The position numbers and the translations under genes were made by a program. The notes below the pieces were generated by a model. The model saw only the letters and a list, made by a program, of their open reading frames with translations, was not told the origin of the DNA and made no database searches. DNA of 36,004 bases from Flavobacteriales bacterium (GTDB lineage: Bacteria > Bacteroidota > Bacteroidia > Flavobacteriales_F > PHOS-HE28), in contig JADKCV010000041.1 of assembly GCA_016718655.1 (NCBI GenBank), positions 1-36,004 on the forward strand, written 5' to 3'. How positions within the stretch are numbered: the first letter of the stretch is position 1; every line of letters starts with the position of its first letter. Positions 7,776-15,718 of the stretch are shown one piece after another.

Positions 7776-9595
7776 GCGTTGGTGGATCGCTGTAGGATAT
7801 GCAAGCCATGGTACAAGCCCTCGCCATCGGCGATCAGCTCCTCATGCGTGCCGTTCTCCACTACAGTGCCCTTGTCCAGTACCACGATCCGGTCGGCATC
7901 GCGGATGGTGCTCAGGCGGTGCGCGATCACCAGGCTCGTGCGGCCTTTCATCAATTGGTCCAGCGCCTCCTGTACAAGCCGTTCGCTCTCGCTGTCCAGC
8001 GCGCTGGTGGCCTCGTCCAGGATCAGGATCGCGGGGTCCTTCAGCACAGCGCGGGCAATGGCGATGCGCTGTCGCTGGCCGCCGCTCAGTTGCACGCCAC
8101 GTTCGCCCACTATGGTGCCATAGCCTTCCGGAAAGCTGCTGATGAAGCTGTGCGCGTTGGCCTTGCGCGCGGCCTCCTCCACCTCCTGCTGGGTGGCGTT
8201 GGGCTTACCGTAGGCGATGTTCTCGCGGATGGTGCCCCCGAAGAGCAGCACTTCCTGCGGCACAATGGCCATGCGGTCGCGTAGTGCGGTAAGCGGGTAG
8301 TCGCGGGCATCCTTCCCATCGATCAGCACGGTGCCGTTCACCGGGTCGTGGAAACGCAGCACAATGGAGGCAATGGTGCTCTTGCCCGCGCCACTGGGGC
8401 CCACCAGCGCAATGCGTTGCCCCGGTTCGGCAGTGAACGTCACATCGCGCAGCACGGGCATATCGGGCCGCGAGGCATAGTGGAACGAGACGTGCTGGAA
8501 CGCGATCCGCCCTTCGATGGGCAGTGGCGCGCCCTTGAGGCCGAGGTCGATGGCCTCGCCGGGTTCATCGTGCAGGTCCATCAAACGCTCGGTGGCGCCC
8601 ACGGCCTTCAGCACATTGGTGATGTACTCCGGTATGCTGCCGATGCTGGCCCCGATGAACACCGAGTACATGATGAAGGTGACGAGCTCGCCGGTGCTGA
8701 GCACACCTTCCTCCTTCAGGTGAACGCCGCGCCAGATCACCAGTACAATGGCCCCGAACATGCACAGGATGATGAAACTGACGAAGGCGCCGCGCCATCG
8801 TGCACCCTTCATAGCCGGTCCGCGCGCGGCGGTAACACTGCGTCCGTAGCGCATGGCCTCCCACGCTTCGTTCGCAAAGGCCTTCACGCTCTGGATGCCT
8901 TGCAGCGTTTCGTCCACCACCACGTTGGTGTCGGCAATGCGGTCCTGCACCTCCTTGCTCAGCTTGCGGATGAAGCGCCCGAACAGCACGGCCACCACGG
9001 CCACCACGGGGATGCTGGCGAGCATGGTGAGGGTGAGCTGAGGCGAGAGCGCGGTGAGCAGCACCAGGCCCACGGTAACGATCACCAGTTGGCGCACCAG
9101 TTCGGCCAGGGTGGTGGTGAAGGTGTCCTGCAACAAGGCCACATCGGCACTGATACGGCTGTTCAGTTCGCCCACGCGCCGGGTGGCGAAGAAGCTCATG
9201 GGCAGCTTCAGCAGGTGCTCGTAGGTGTCCTGCCGCAAGCGGGCCAGCATGTGCTCGGTAACGTACGAGAAGAGGTAGATGCGCCCAAAGCCGAGCAGGG
9301 CCTGCAGGGCGAAAACGCCCAACAACAGCAGCGCCACGGAATCGATGTTGGAGAGGTCGAGCAGGGCCTCGGCATCGTGCGGCAGCTCGCCCTTGGTGGC
9401 GTCCACCAGTTTGCCCATGAGGCCGGGGAACACCATGCTGAGCAGGCTGTTGCCCAGCAGCAGGAGCATGCCCACACCAAAGGTGACCCGGTAGGCACGC
9501 AGGTAGCGGAACAGCCGGAAGAACTTGCGCAGCGTGGCCTTGGTCAGCTTCGCTGGTTTCGCGTCGTCGTCGCGGGTCTTGTTCAGCGGCGCCAT
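7772..9595 (-). CDS. MsbA-like ABC exporter, fused membrane and ATPase domains
   Basis: A 607-residue half-transporter that works as a homodimer, exporting lipid or another hydrophobic substrate across the inner membrane. Residues ~35-330 hold six membrane helices, including VTFGVGMLLLLGNSLLSMVF and LVIVTVGLVLLTALS, with the coupling-helix region SFFATRRVGELNSRISADV. The nucleotide-binding domain shows Walker A GPSGAGKS, Q-loop IVPQEVLLFGGTIRENIAYG, signature LSGGQRQR, Walker B ILILDEATSALDSE and the switch histidine in VIAHRLSTI. All catalytic residues are present and the frame is intact. The substrate is uncertain: lipid A-type flippase is the usual assignment for this branch. It overlaps the downstream secreted-protein gene by four bases. 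Confidence 0.93.
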   Translation of the reverse strand: MAPLNKTRDDDAKPAKLTKATLRKFFRLFRYLRAYRVTFGVGMLLLLGNSLLSMVFPGLMGKLVDATKGELPHDAEALLDLSNIDSVALLLLGVFALQALLGFGRIYLFSYVTEHMLARLRQDTYEHLLKLPMSFFATRRVGELNSRISADVALLQDTFTTTLAELVRQLVIVTVGLVLLTALSPQLTLTMLASIPVVAVVAVLFGRFIRKLSKEVQDRIADTNVVVDETLQGIQSVKAFANEAWEAMRYGRSVTAARGPAMKGARWRGAFVSFIILCMFGAIVLVIWRGVHLKEEGVLSTGELVTFIMYSVFIGASIGSIPEYITNVLKAVGATERLMDLHDEPGEAIDLGLKGAPLPIEGRIAFQHVSFHYASRPDMPVLRDVTFTAEPGQRIALVGPSGAGKSTIASIVLRFHDPVNGTVLIDGKDARDYPLTALRDRMAIVPQEVLLFGGTIRENIAYGKPNATQQEVEEAARKANAHSFISSFPEGYGTIVGERGVQLSGGQRQRIAIARAVLKDPAILILDEATSALDSESERLVQEALDQLMKGRTSLVIAHRLSTIRDADRIVVLDKGTVVENGTHEELIADGEGLYHGLHILQRSTNA

Positions 9596-9684
9596 GGAGT
9601 ACTGAAAGCGGCACCGTTGGTTCGGCCCAAATGTTCAAGCCATGCTCACCTGTCCACCCCGCACCTTGCCACCCCAATGCACAG

Positions 9685-9716
9685 ACCACATGAACACATG
9701 CGCACATGGGCACATG
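9685..9716 (+). repeat. Second NNCACATG ladder, four units
   Basis: CACATG begins at 9687, 9695, 9703 and 9711, again exactly 8 nt apart with two variable bases between. It ends 4 nt before the stop of the SRPBCC gene and lies in the spacer upstream of the ABC exporter. Unit and spacing are identical to the ladder at 6511-6602. Confidence 0.85.
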
Positions 9717-9720
9717 CACC

Positions 9721-10122
9721 TCACCCATGCACCGCCTTCATCTTGTCGGCGATGTGGTCGAACAGGTTCTTCAGCGGCTTCTCCACCATCATCTTGATGA
9801 AGGGGTTGATATCGCCCTTGAACTCCTGCCACGCCGTGGTCATGCCCCCTTCCTCTTTCAGGAACACGTCCAGCGTAAAGGGGAACGGACTGCGGTCGGT
9901 GGCCTTCATCACCACATGGCCGGGGGCCTCGCCGCCCACCAGTTCCAGGCCGATGGTGGCCGCACCCTGCACCTTGAAGGAGCAGGAACGTCCGTCGCTC
10001 TTCCACTCGCTGATGCGGTCCTGCGGCAACAGCTGCTGGAAGTTGTTCATGTCCTGAAGGAAGGTGTACAGCTCTGCCGCCGGTTTGGCGATCTGCACCT
10101 GTTTGCTCTCGATGATGGTCAT
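9721..10122 (-). CDS. SRPBCC (START-like) family protein
   Basis: A 133-residue cytoplasmic protein with the helix-grip ligand-binding fold. It begins with the strand TIIESKQVQIAKPAAELYTFL, the typical first strand and helix of polyketide-cyclase/dehydrase-like proteins, followed by MNNFQQLLPQDRISEWKSDG and FKVQGAATIGLELV. It ends with a long amphipathic helix (FIKMMVEKPLKNLFDHIADK). No catalytic residues can be named and the ligand is unknown. The frame is intact. It stands between pyrE and the ABC exporter on the same strand, 139 nt from pyrE, and need not share a transcript with either. Confidence 0.8.
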   Translation of the reverse strand: MTIIESKQVQIAKPAAELYTFLQDMNNFQQLLPQDRISEWKSDGRSCSFKVQGAATIGLELVGGEAPGHVVMKATDRSPFPFTLDVFLKEEGGMTTAWQEFKGDINPFIKMMVEKPLKNLFDHIADKMKAVHG

Positions 10123-10216
10123 GCGCTACGCGTTCTGTTCAAGCCACTAACTACTGCTCATCCTGCGCCTTTCAACGGCCAACCTACTTTACCCCGAGAC
10201 TTTCAAAGCCAACTTG

Positions 10217-10235
10217 CCCTGAGCCTGTCGAAGGG
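10217..10235. repeat. Short dispersed-type repeat CCCTGAGCCTGTCGAAGGG
   Basis: A 19-nt imperfect palindrome in the spacer between pyrE and the SRPBCC gene. Words of this form (CTTCGACAGGCTCAGG) are known as abundant intergenic repeats in many bacterial genomes. It could serve as the pyrE terminator hairpin. Only one copy was noticed in this window. Confidence 0.45.
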
Positions 10236-10261
10236 CCAACTGCCAACTGGATACTCCCCCC

Positions 10262-10915
10262 TCAAACCTTGCTGGCCACGCCCCATCCCGCAGGGTCCTT
10301 GCGCCACTCGTTCAGCGGCAGCAGGTCCTTCTCGGTGATGTAGTCGCTGCGCAGGGCCTGGTCCAGCAGCACGCTGTAGTTGGTGAGCGAACGAAGCGTC
10401 ACCTTTTCCTTGGCGAAGGCCTTGGCGGCCTCGTCGAAGCCGTAGGTGAAGATGCTCACCATGCCTTTCACTTCGCAGCCCGCATCGCGCAGGGCCTGCA
10501 CGGCGTTCAAGCTGCTCTTGCCGGTGCTCACCAGGTCTTCCACCACCACCACGCTGCGGCCCACGGTGAGGTCGCCCTCCACCTGGTTCTGCAGGCCATG
10601 GCCTTTGGCATCGCTGCGCACGTAGATGAAGGGGAGCCCCATGTCGTGCGCCACCAGTGCGCCGTGCGCAATGCCGCCCGTGGCCACGCCGGCGATCATG
10701 TCCGGCCGGCCGAACTCACTGTTGATCACATGCACGAACTGCTGGCGGATGAAGGTGCGCACCGCCGGGTAGGAGAGGGTCTTGCGGTTGTCGCAGTAGA
10801 TCGGGCTCTTCCATCCAGAGGCCCAGGTATAGGGCTTCTTCGGGCTAAGTTTGACGGCCTTGATCTGGAGGAGGAATTCAGCAACTTTGAGCGCGGGATC
10901 GAGCTGGGAAGGCAT
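10262..10915 (-). CDS. pyrE: Orotate phosphoribosyltransferase
   Basis: Converts orotate and PRPP to OMP in pyrimidine synthesis. 217 residues, the usual length for the Bacteroidota form. It shows VAEFLLQIKAVKLSPKKPYT, WASGWKSPIYCDNRKTLSYP, IAGVATGGIAHGALVA, the flexible-loop region YVRSDAKGHGLQNQVEG, and the PRPP motif VVVVEDLVSTGKSS. All key elements are present and the frame is intact. The start codon lies back to back with the first possible start of the NUDIX gene on the other strand, so its promoter must lie inside that gene. TACCTTCG at 10927-10920 resembles a -7 box but is only 4 nt from the ATG. Confidence 0.97.
   Translation of the reverse strand: MPSQLDPALKVAEFLLQIKAVKLSPKKPYTWASGWKSPIYCDNRKTLSYPAVRTFIRQQFVHVINSEFGRPDMIAGVATGGIAHGALVAHDMGLPFIYVRSDAKGHGLQNQVEGDLTVGRSVVVVEDLVSTGKSSLNAVQALRDAGCEVKGMVSIFTYGFDEAAKAFAKEKVTLRSLTNYSVLLDQALRSDYITEKDLLPLNEWRKDPAGWGVASKV
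10846..10853 (+). promoter_or_regulatory. Possible -7 promoter box for the NUDIX gene
   Basis: TAAGTTTG matches TAnnTTTG exactly and lies inside the opposite-strand pyrE coding region, 60 nt before the first NUDIX start candidate. A chance match is possible and no -33 element is evident. Confidence 0.35.
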
Positions 10916-11546
10916 GGCACGAAGGTATGATGTTTACATGGAGGGAAGGCCGTTGGTGATCGCCGACGCACCGCCCGATGCCGCCCTGCCCGACCAGTGG
11001 CTGCTGCTGCGGATCGATGCATTGGCCGAGCTGCAGGAGGCCGTACGGTCCTTCGTGAAAACAACGGATATCCAGGGACTTTTCGTGCACGGCCTGCCGC
11101 TCAAGGACATCTGGGACGCCTTCCGTGCGGACTACGTTTTCGTGCAGGCCGCAGGTGGGGCGGTAACCGATGAACAGGGCCGTTTGCTGGTGATCCGTCG
11201 CCTCGGCACCTGGGACCTGCCCAAGGGCAAAGTGGATCCCGGTGAAGGCATCCCCGAGGCAGCGCTGCGCGAAGTGAACGAAGAGTGCGGCCTGAACGAG
11301 CTGCGCATTACCGGTGAACTGCCCTGCACCTGGCACACCTACGAGCGCAAGGGGCGCCAACACCTCAAACGCACGGACTGGTACCTCATGCGTGGCTCAT
11401 CGGCAGAGGCCTTGGTGCCGCAGCACGAGGAGGACATTGAGGAGGTCCGTTGGATGACAACGGCCGAGGTGCAGACCATGAAGGCGGATACCTATCCCTC
11501 GCTGCTGCCGGTGGTGCAGGCGTGGGAGGGGAGGCAGCGCGGTTAA
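10914..11546 (+). CDS. NUDIX hydrolase
   Basis: A pyrophosphatase of about 210 residues acting on nucleoside diphosphate derivatives; substrate unknown. The Nudix box is complete: GKVDPGE, seven residues, then REVNEECGL, with the catalytic glutamates present. An N-terminal extension of about 80 residues (DQWLLLRIDALAELQEAVRS) precedes it, as in the Bacteroidota family that lies divergent from pyrE. Two starts are possible: ATG at 10914, which overlaps the pyrE start by two bases, and ATG at 10938 (MEGRPLVIAD). Homologues as I recall them begin a few residues before the EGRPLV stretch, which favours the first. The 3' end overlaps the end of the convergent thioredoxin-fold gene by four bases. 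Confidence 0.92.
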   Translation: MARRYDVYMEGRPLVIADAPPDAALPDQWLLLRIDALAELQEAVRSFVKTTDIQGLFVHGLPLKDIWDAFRADYVFVQAAGGAVTDEQGRLLVIRRLGTWDLPKGKVDPGEGIPEAALREVNEECGLNELRITGELPCTWHTYERKGRQHLKRTDWYLMRGSSAEALVPQHEEDIEEVRWMTTAEVQTMKADTYPSLLPVVQAWEGRQRG

Positions 11547-13040
11547 TCGTCCCAGACCTTGATGCGGCCGTCGCGTTCGGTGGCCGCTTTCACCTGTTGG
11601 AACAAGGCCCCCAGGCCTTTGCTGGGCAGGGGCGCGGGCGAGTGGGCCAGCACGCCATCGTTCAGCATGTAGAAGGTGGGGAGGCTGCGCAGGCGGAGGT
11701 CCTCGCGCAATTGCTGTTCGGCCTGTGCGTGCAACCAAATGAATTCCTGCCCTGGATGCGCCTTGCGGTATGTACGCAGGGCGGTCAACGTGCTGTCCAG
11801 GCTGATGGCGATGATGCGCACGTGGTCCTTGTAGGTCTGGTGCAACTGTTCCAGTCCAGCGAACTCCAGTTCGCAATAGGTACACCAGCTGGCGGTGATC
11901 ACCACGCACACCGGACCGTTCAGCAGGCTGTCGAGGTCCACCCGTTGGCCGCGTTCGTTCTCCAGCAGCATCGCGGGCATGCGGCTGCCGGGCAGCATGG
12001 TGGTGCGGTCCCACAACATGTTCGCGGCCATGCGTCGGTGCTCCGGGTAGGCCGATGAAGAGGACCACGTCGTCAGCATCTCCGTCACGGCGACCTTGTT
12101 CAGGTACTTGGCGTGGAAGTTCAGGTAGAGCTGGTCCATGGTCACCAGTTCACACAGGCGGTCGTTGTCCTTCAGGAAGTCGTGCTTGGCGAAAATGGCC
12201 TTCAGGCTGTCGGCGTTGCGTTCCGCCATTGCCTTGTTCAACGCTGCATCATGGTAACGCACCACGTATGCGGGCAGCAGATCGGCGAAGAAGCTGCGCA
12301 GGAAACGCACTTGCTCGGGGTCGTCGTAGTGGATGTGCCGCCCCTTGACCCAGCGCTCGTAGGTGGTCTTGTCGTTCACGTGCGTGCCCTGGTGCAGGCC
12401 GGCCATGCTGTTGTCCAGGTAATGCGCGAACCACGGGTCCTTCACTTCGGCATAGAAGCGTCTCAACTTCAGCTCGAAACTGTCCGCGCGGGCCTCGCTC
12501 AGCACCGGTGTCACGAACAACGTGGCGGGACGTTCGGGGCCGCGGTGTCCGGCGGTGCATCGTTGCTACGGCGCACGCCCACGGCCTGCATGCCCGCGGC
12601 CTGATCGGTGGCCAGGTCCTCAGCAATGAAGGCGTCCACCCGCTCGTTGAGGTCGGTGGCCAGCGCGTTGATGTCCATGACGTCCATGTCGTGGAACTCG
12701 AGGTCCACGCGGGTGGTGTTGCCCAGACTTCTTGCTGTGCGTACGGTGGGCTGCGGGAACAGGATGTTCAGCGTTGAACCGGGCTGTGCGAAGAGGTCGC
12801 CGCTCACATCGCCGATGCGCAATTGCAGCTTGTTCCCTGCACATCCGTGGTCATGGCCGTGCCGTCATCGCCGATCGGCATTTCGGCAATGCGCACGGTG
12901 CGCAGGGTGTACAGGTCGTCGTAGCGATAGAGGCGTGCCACCTGTCCGCTGTAGGCCGGCGCCTGCAACACGATCGTGAAGTTGCCGGCGCAGAGCGCAA
13001 GGGGCAGTGCGAGCAGGGGGAGCAGCAGGAGGCGCCTCAT
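11543..13040 (-). CDS. Secreted thioredoxin-fold (TlpA/ResA-like) protein (frameshifted)
   Basis: Probable periplasmic or outer-membrane-associated thiol-disulfide protein of about 499 residues. It starts with a signal peptide (MRRLLLLPLLALPLALCAG) and an N-terminal beta-rich region resembling DUF4369 (FTIVLQAPAYSGQVARLYRY). A helical middle follows (FELKLRRFYAEVKDPWFAHY onward). The C-terminal thioredoxin domain has VCVVITASWCTYCELEF with a CxxC (CTYC) motif and LRSLPTFYML with the cis-proline. Frameshifts near 12840 (VQG joins NKLQLRIGDVSGDL) and near 12530 (PPDTAAP joins RPATLFVTPVLSEA) are single-base losses. The ATG shares a base with the coaD stop (TGATG). It is the last gene of the operon that starts at 15605. 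Confidence 0.82.
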
Positions 13041-13504
13041 CAGCGAGCAGGGCGAAGGCCCATGGGGACCAACGCCGAAACGTCGGCCTTATTGGCGATC
13101 AGTTCGCGCACAATGGTGCTGCTGATGTGCGCATGTTCGGGTGCCGATGGCAGGAAGATGGTCTCCACTCCGGCCAATTGGCGGTTCATCAGTGCAATGC
13201 TCCGCTCGTAGCCATGGTCGGTGCTGTTGCGCAGGCCGCGCAGGATGAAGCGCGCGCCAACGGTCTTGCACAGCTCCACGGTAAGGCCCTCGAAGGTCAG
13301 GGCCTCCACACGGTCATCACCCGCGAACGCATCCTTGATCCACGCGATGCGCTGCTCGGGGTCGAACATGGTCTTCTTGGAGGTGTTCACGCCCATGCCC
13401 ACGATCACCTTGCTGAACAGGGGCAGTGCGCGCTGCACAATGGACACGTGCCCGATGGTGATCGGGTCGAAGGTGCCGGGGAATACGGCGATGGGGCTGC
13501 TCAT
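13040..13504 (-). CDS. coaD: Phosphopantetheine adenylyltransferase
   Basis: Fourth step of coenzyme A synthesis: 4'-phosphopantetheine plus ATP gives dephospho-CoA. 154 residues with the nucleotidyltransferase motif FPGTFDPITIGH near the N-terminus, RGLRNSTDHGYE in the middle and ISSTIVRELI near the C-terminus, all as expected. The frame is intact. Its ATG overlaps the rsmD stop by four bases, the well-known rsmD-coaD arrangement, and the DUF3822 gene upstream is the usual third partner in Bacteroidota. Confidence 0.97.
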   Translation of the reverse strand: MSSPIAVFPGTFDPITIGHVSIVQRALPLFSKVIVGMGVNTSKKTMFDPEQRIAWIKDAFAGDDRVEALTFEGLTVELCKTVGARFILRGLRNSTDHGYERSIALMNRQLAGVETIFLPSAPEHAHISSTIVRELIANKADVSALVPMGLRPAR

Positions 13505-14060
13505 GGGTTCGGGGTGCTGGCCGGTGCCGGTGGTGCGAAGAAGCTGAACCGCACCAGGCCGTATGACCGGGTGCGCTGGTAGCCGGGCAGGTGGCTCAGG
13601 TCGAGCTTCTCCTGGTGTTCCATGATCAGTGTTCCGTCCGTGCCCAACAGCCCGGCATTGAACACCAAGGTAGGTATCCGTTCAATGCCTTCCATGTGGA
13701 ACGGTGGATCGGCGAACACGATGTCGTACCGGCCGCGATGCGCGTTCAGGAAGGTGAACACGTCCTGCTTCACCATGCGCCAGTGCGTTTCATTCAGCGA
13801 GCGCGCCATGCGTTGCATGAAGTTGAAGAGCACGCGGTCCTGGTCCACCGAGATCACTTCCGCTGCACCGCGCGAAAGGAACTCGAGCGAGATGTTGCCC
13901 GTGCCTGCGAAGAGGTCGAGCACGCGGATGCCGTCCAATGCGGTGCTGTGCTGCAACACGTTGAACAACCCTTCCTTCGCGAAATCGGTGGTGGGCCGTG
14001 CAGCGTATCGCGGGGCGGATGCAGCCGGCGGTTGCGGTATTTGCCGCCTACGATACGCAT
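13501..14060 (-). CDS. rsmD: 16S rRNA (guanine-966-N2) methyltransferase (frameshifted)
   Basis: Methylates G966 of 16S rRNA with SAM. About 186 residues. The start MRIVGGKYRNRRLHPPRDT is the family signature and fixes the ATG at 14060. A one-base loss near 13995 joins it to TTDFAKEGLFNVLQ. Then come the SAM motif VLDLFAGTGNISLEFLSRGA, DQDRVLFNFMQ and the catalytic FADPPF. The tail is a short Pro/Ala-rich stretch (APPAPASTPNP). It overlaps DUF3822 by 13 nt upstream and coaD by 4 nt downstream. Confidence 0.93.
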
Positions 14061-14848
14061 GCGAATTGTTCCAACAGGGCCAGCCAACGGTCGCCTTTCA
14101 CGGGTTCGGTGGCGCCCAGGTCAGCAGGCAGGTCGTCCATGGCGGGGCGCATACGGTCCAGGAACCGCCCCAGCAGATTGCGCTCGCCATCGGACAGGTG
14201 TGTGCCGCTCATGTACACGGTGGTGCCTTTGGGCGAAAGGCCGCACTGTTCCAAGGCCAGCAGCGTGAAGTAAAGGAGGTCCTGTCCTGTACGCGCCGGA
14301 AAGGTGTTGCTCAGCAGCACGCGGCCATGGTCGGCAATGGCGATGTCGACGCGATCGGTGCTGCGGTGTACAAGTGCCACAGGGCCATCGTGGGAGCGGG
14401 CAATGGCGCCGCGCACCATCAGGCCTTGCATGGGCAGCGCTCGGGCACTGGGCAGGCGCTCCAGCACGGCGCGTTCGGTCATATCGTCGTGTACATAAAT
14501 GCACTTGGCACCCAGGCTGCGCACGGGCTCATCGCGCATGGCACCGCTGGGCATGCCGCCGTGTACCAAGGCCAGATGGGCCGCTTCGGTGCCGGGTTCC
14601 AGCACGCCCTCGGGCACCATGGTGCTCCATTCCGGAAGGGTGATGAAGGAAACGCTGACCGGATGAAGGGGCAGCGCCGGGTCATGGAGCACATCCGCAC
14701 CGGTGGACCAGTGCAGGGCGAGCAGTTCGCCGCGCTCAATGCCTTGTACCGCCCAAGCAGTAACGCCTTGCGCGCACAGCACGCTCAGGTGGTGGGCCTT
14801 GGGCCGCCCGGGATCGTACCGGGATGCGGACAGACCTCCGCGTTCCAT
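14048..14848 (-). CDS. DUF3822 family protein
   Basis: Function unknown. 266 residues, intact frame. The layout is that of the DUF3822 proteins of Bacteroidota, which have an ASKHA (actin-like) flavour: DRVDIAIADHGRVLLSNTFP and TGQDLLYFTLLALEQCGLSP then GTTVYMSGTHLSDGER are the conserved pieces. I identify it mainly by these blocks together with its place directly before rsmD and coaD, where this family is almost always found. It starts 4 nt after the upstream membrane-protein gene ends and overlaps rsmD. Confidence 0.75.
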   Translation of the reverse strand: MERGGLSASRYDPGRPKAHHLSVLCAQGVTAWAVQGIERGELLALHWSTGADVLHDPALPLHPVSVSFITLPEWSTMVPEGVLEPGTEAAHLALVHGGMPSGAMRDEPVRSLGAKCIYVHDDMTERAVLERLPSARALPMQGLMVRGAIARSHDGPVALVHRSTDRVDIAIADHGRVLLSNTFPARTGQDLLYFTLLALEQCGLSPKGTTVYMSGTHLSDGERNLLGRFLDRMRPAMDDLPADLGATEPVKGDRWLALLEQFACVS

Positions 14849-14852
14849 GGAA

Positions 14853-15605
14853 TTACTCGCCTTTCCAGTTCCCCGCCGTGGAGGCCTTCTCCAAGCTGCC
14901 CACCATCAGCGTATCCGTGCCGGGGAACGGCTGGGGATCCTTTGCAATGAACACAGGCACATTGCGTCCGCTGGAGTTGATGGCGCCGTTGCGCAGGATG
15001 AACGGCTTGCCCGAGGTGGGGACCATGGTGAACTTGTCCGGGTCGAAAGGATACACACGGCCTTCTACAGCCTGCGCCGTGCGGAACAAGGAATCCAGAG
15101 CCGGGGCCATGATCGTGTCGCGCACGATGATCTTCAATGCAAGGGCGTCCTTTTCGGTGAGCGAATCGGGTACCTGGCCAATGGACCGCACCATGGGAAT
15201 ATTGCCGTTCTTCACGAAATCGCGCAGCACCTCGAGGTTGCCGGTGAAGGCGCCGGTGGCCTGCCGGTAACCGAGCTCGGCAGTCCGGATGTCCTTCAGG
15301 GCCTGGATCACAAGGCTGTCGTTCTTCTTACGTTTCTCCTCGTTCTCCAGCACTTCGGCGATGGAGCGGTAGTTGCGGTAGCCAAGGAACAAGGCCACCA
15401 CTGCGGATACCAGTCCGATGGCAAGTCCGGTGGAGCGACTGATCACGCCCATTTGGAGCAACAGGGCCACAACACCGGCGAAGAGGGCCAGTCCGGCGCC
15501 GAGCATCACCCAAGTGTTCTGGCCTTGCATGCCGCCTACCACCAGCAGTGCACCACCGAGCAGGATCAAGGCCAGTGGGAAGATGTAATTGGTCAGGTTC
15601 TTCAT
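14853..15605 (-). CDS. Conserved membrane protein of unknown function
   Basis: A 250-residue protein. Residues ~5-80 form three membrane helices (IFPLALILLGGALLVVGGMQ, TWVMLGAGLALFAGVVALLL, GLAIGLVSAVVALFLGYRNY). A charged helix follows (LENEEKRKKNDSLVIQALKD), then a soluble domain with IRTAELGYRQATGAFTGNLE, which resembles pilin-like or periplasmic hypothetical proteins of Flavobacteriales, and a segment FILRNGAINSSGRNVPVFIA. No catalytic motif is seen. I chose the ATG at 15605 because it opens the first helix and follows an exact -7 box by 33 nt. It is the first gene of the operon leading to DUF3822, rsmD, coaD and the thioredoxin-fold gene. Confidence 0.75.
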   Translation of the reverse strand: MKNLTNYIFPLALILLGGALLVVGGMQGQNTWVMLGAGLALFAGVVALLLQMGVISRSTGLAIGLVSAVVALFLGYRNYRSIAEVLENEEKRKKNDSLVIQALKDIRTAELGYRQATGAFTGNLEVLRDFVKNGNIPMVRSIGQVPDSLTEKDALALKIIVRDTIMAPALDSLFRTAQAVEGRVYPFDPDKFTMVPTSGKPFILRNGAINSSGRNVPVFIAKDPQPFPGTDTLMVGSLEKASTAGNWKGE

Positions 15606-15638
15606 CGTTCTGAGGTGCCTTTCGCGTTCCGAGGCGGC

Positions 15639-15646
15639 CAAAAGTA
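15639..15646 (-). promoter_or_regulatory. Promoter -7 box of the DUF3822-rsmD-coaD operon
   Basis: TACTTTTG on the minus strand fits TAnnTTTG exactly, 33 nt before the ATG at 15605 and in the only AT-rich part of this divergent spacer. No convincing TTG -33 element is seen. Confidence 0.6.
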
Positions 15647-15718
15647 AGAGTAATTTCACCCCTTCATCAGGGCGTTCCCTGCTCCCGTCCGCCCGTTCCC
15701 CGATCCCCGCGCCCTGCC

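Noticed and set aside
8348..10057. Long plus-strand open frame of 569 codons opposite the ABC exporter
   Set aside because: It is His/Gln/Gly-rich with no domain and lies antisense to an intact ABC transporter; high GC leaves such shadow frames open.
10123..10261. tRNA or small RNA in the pyrE-SRPBCC spacer
   Set aside because: No cloverleaf arms or CCA end; only the short palindromic repeat stands out.
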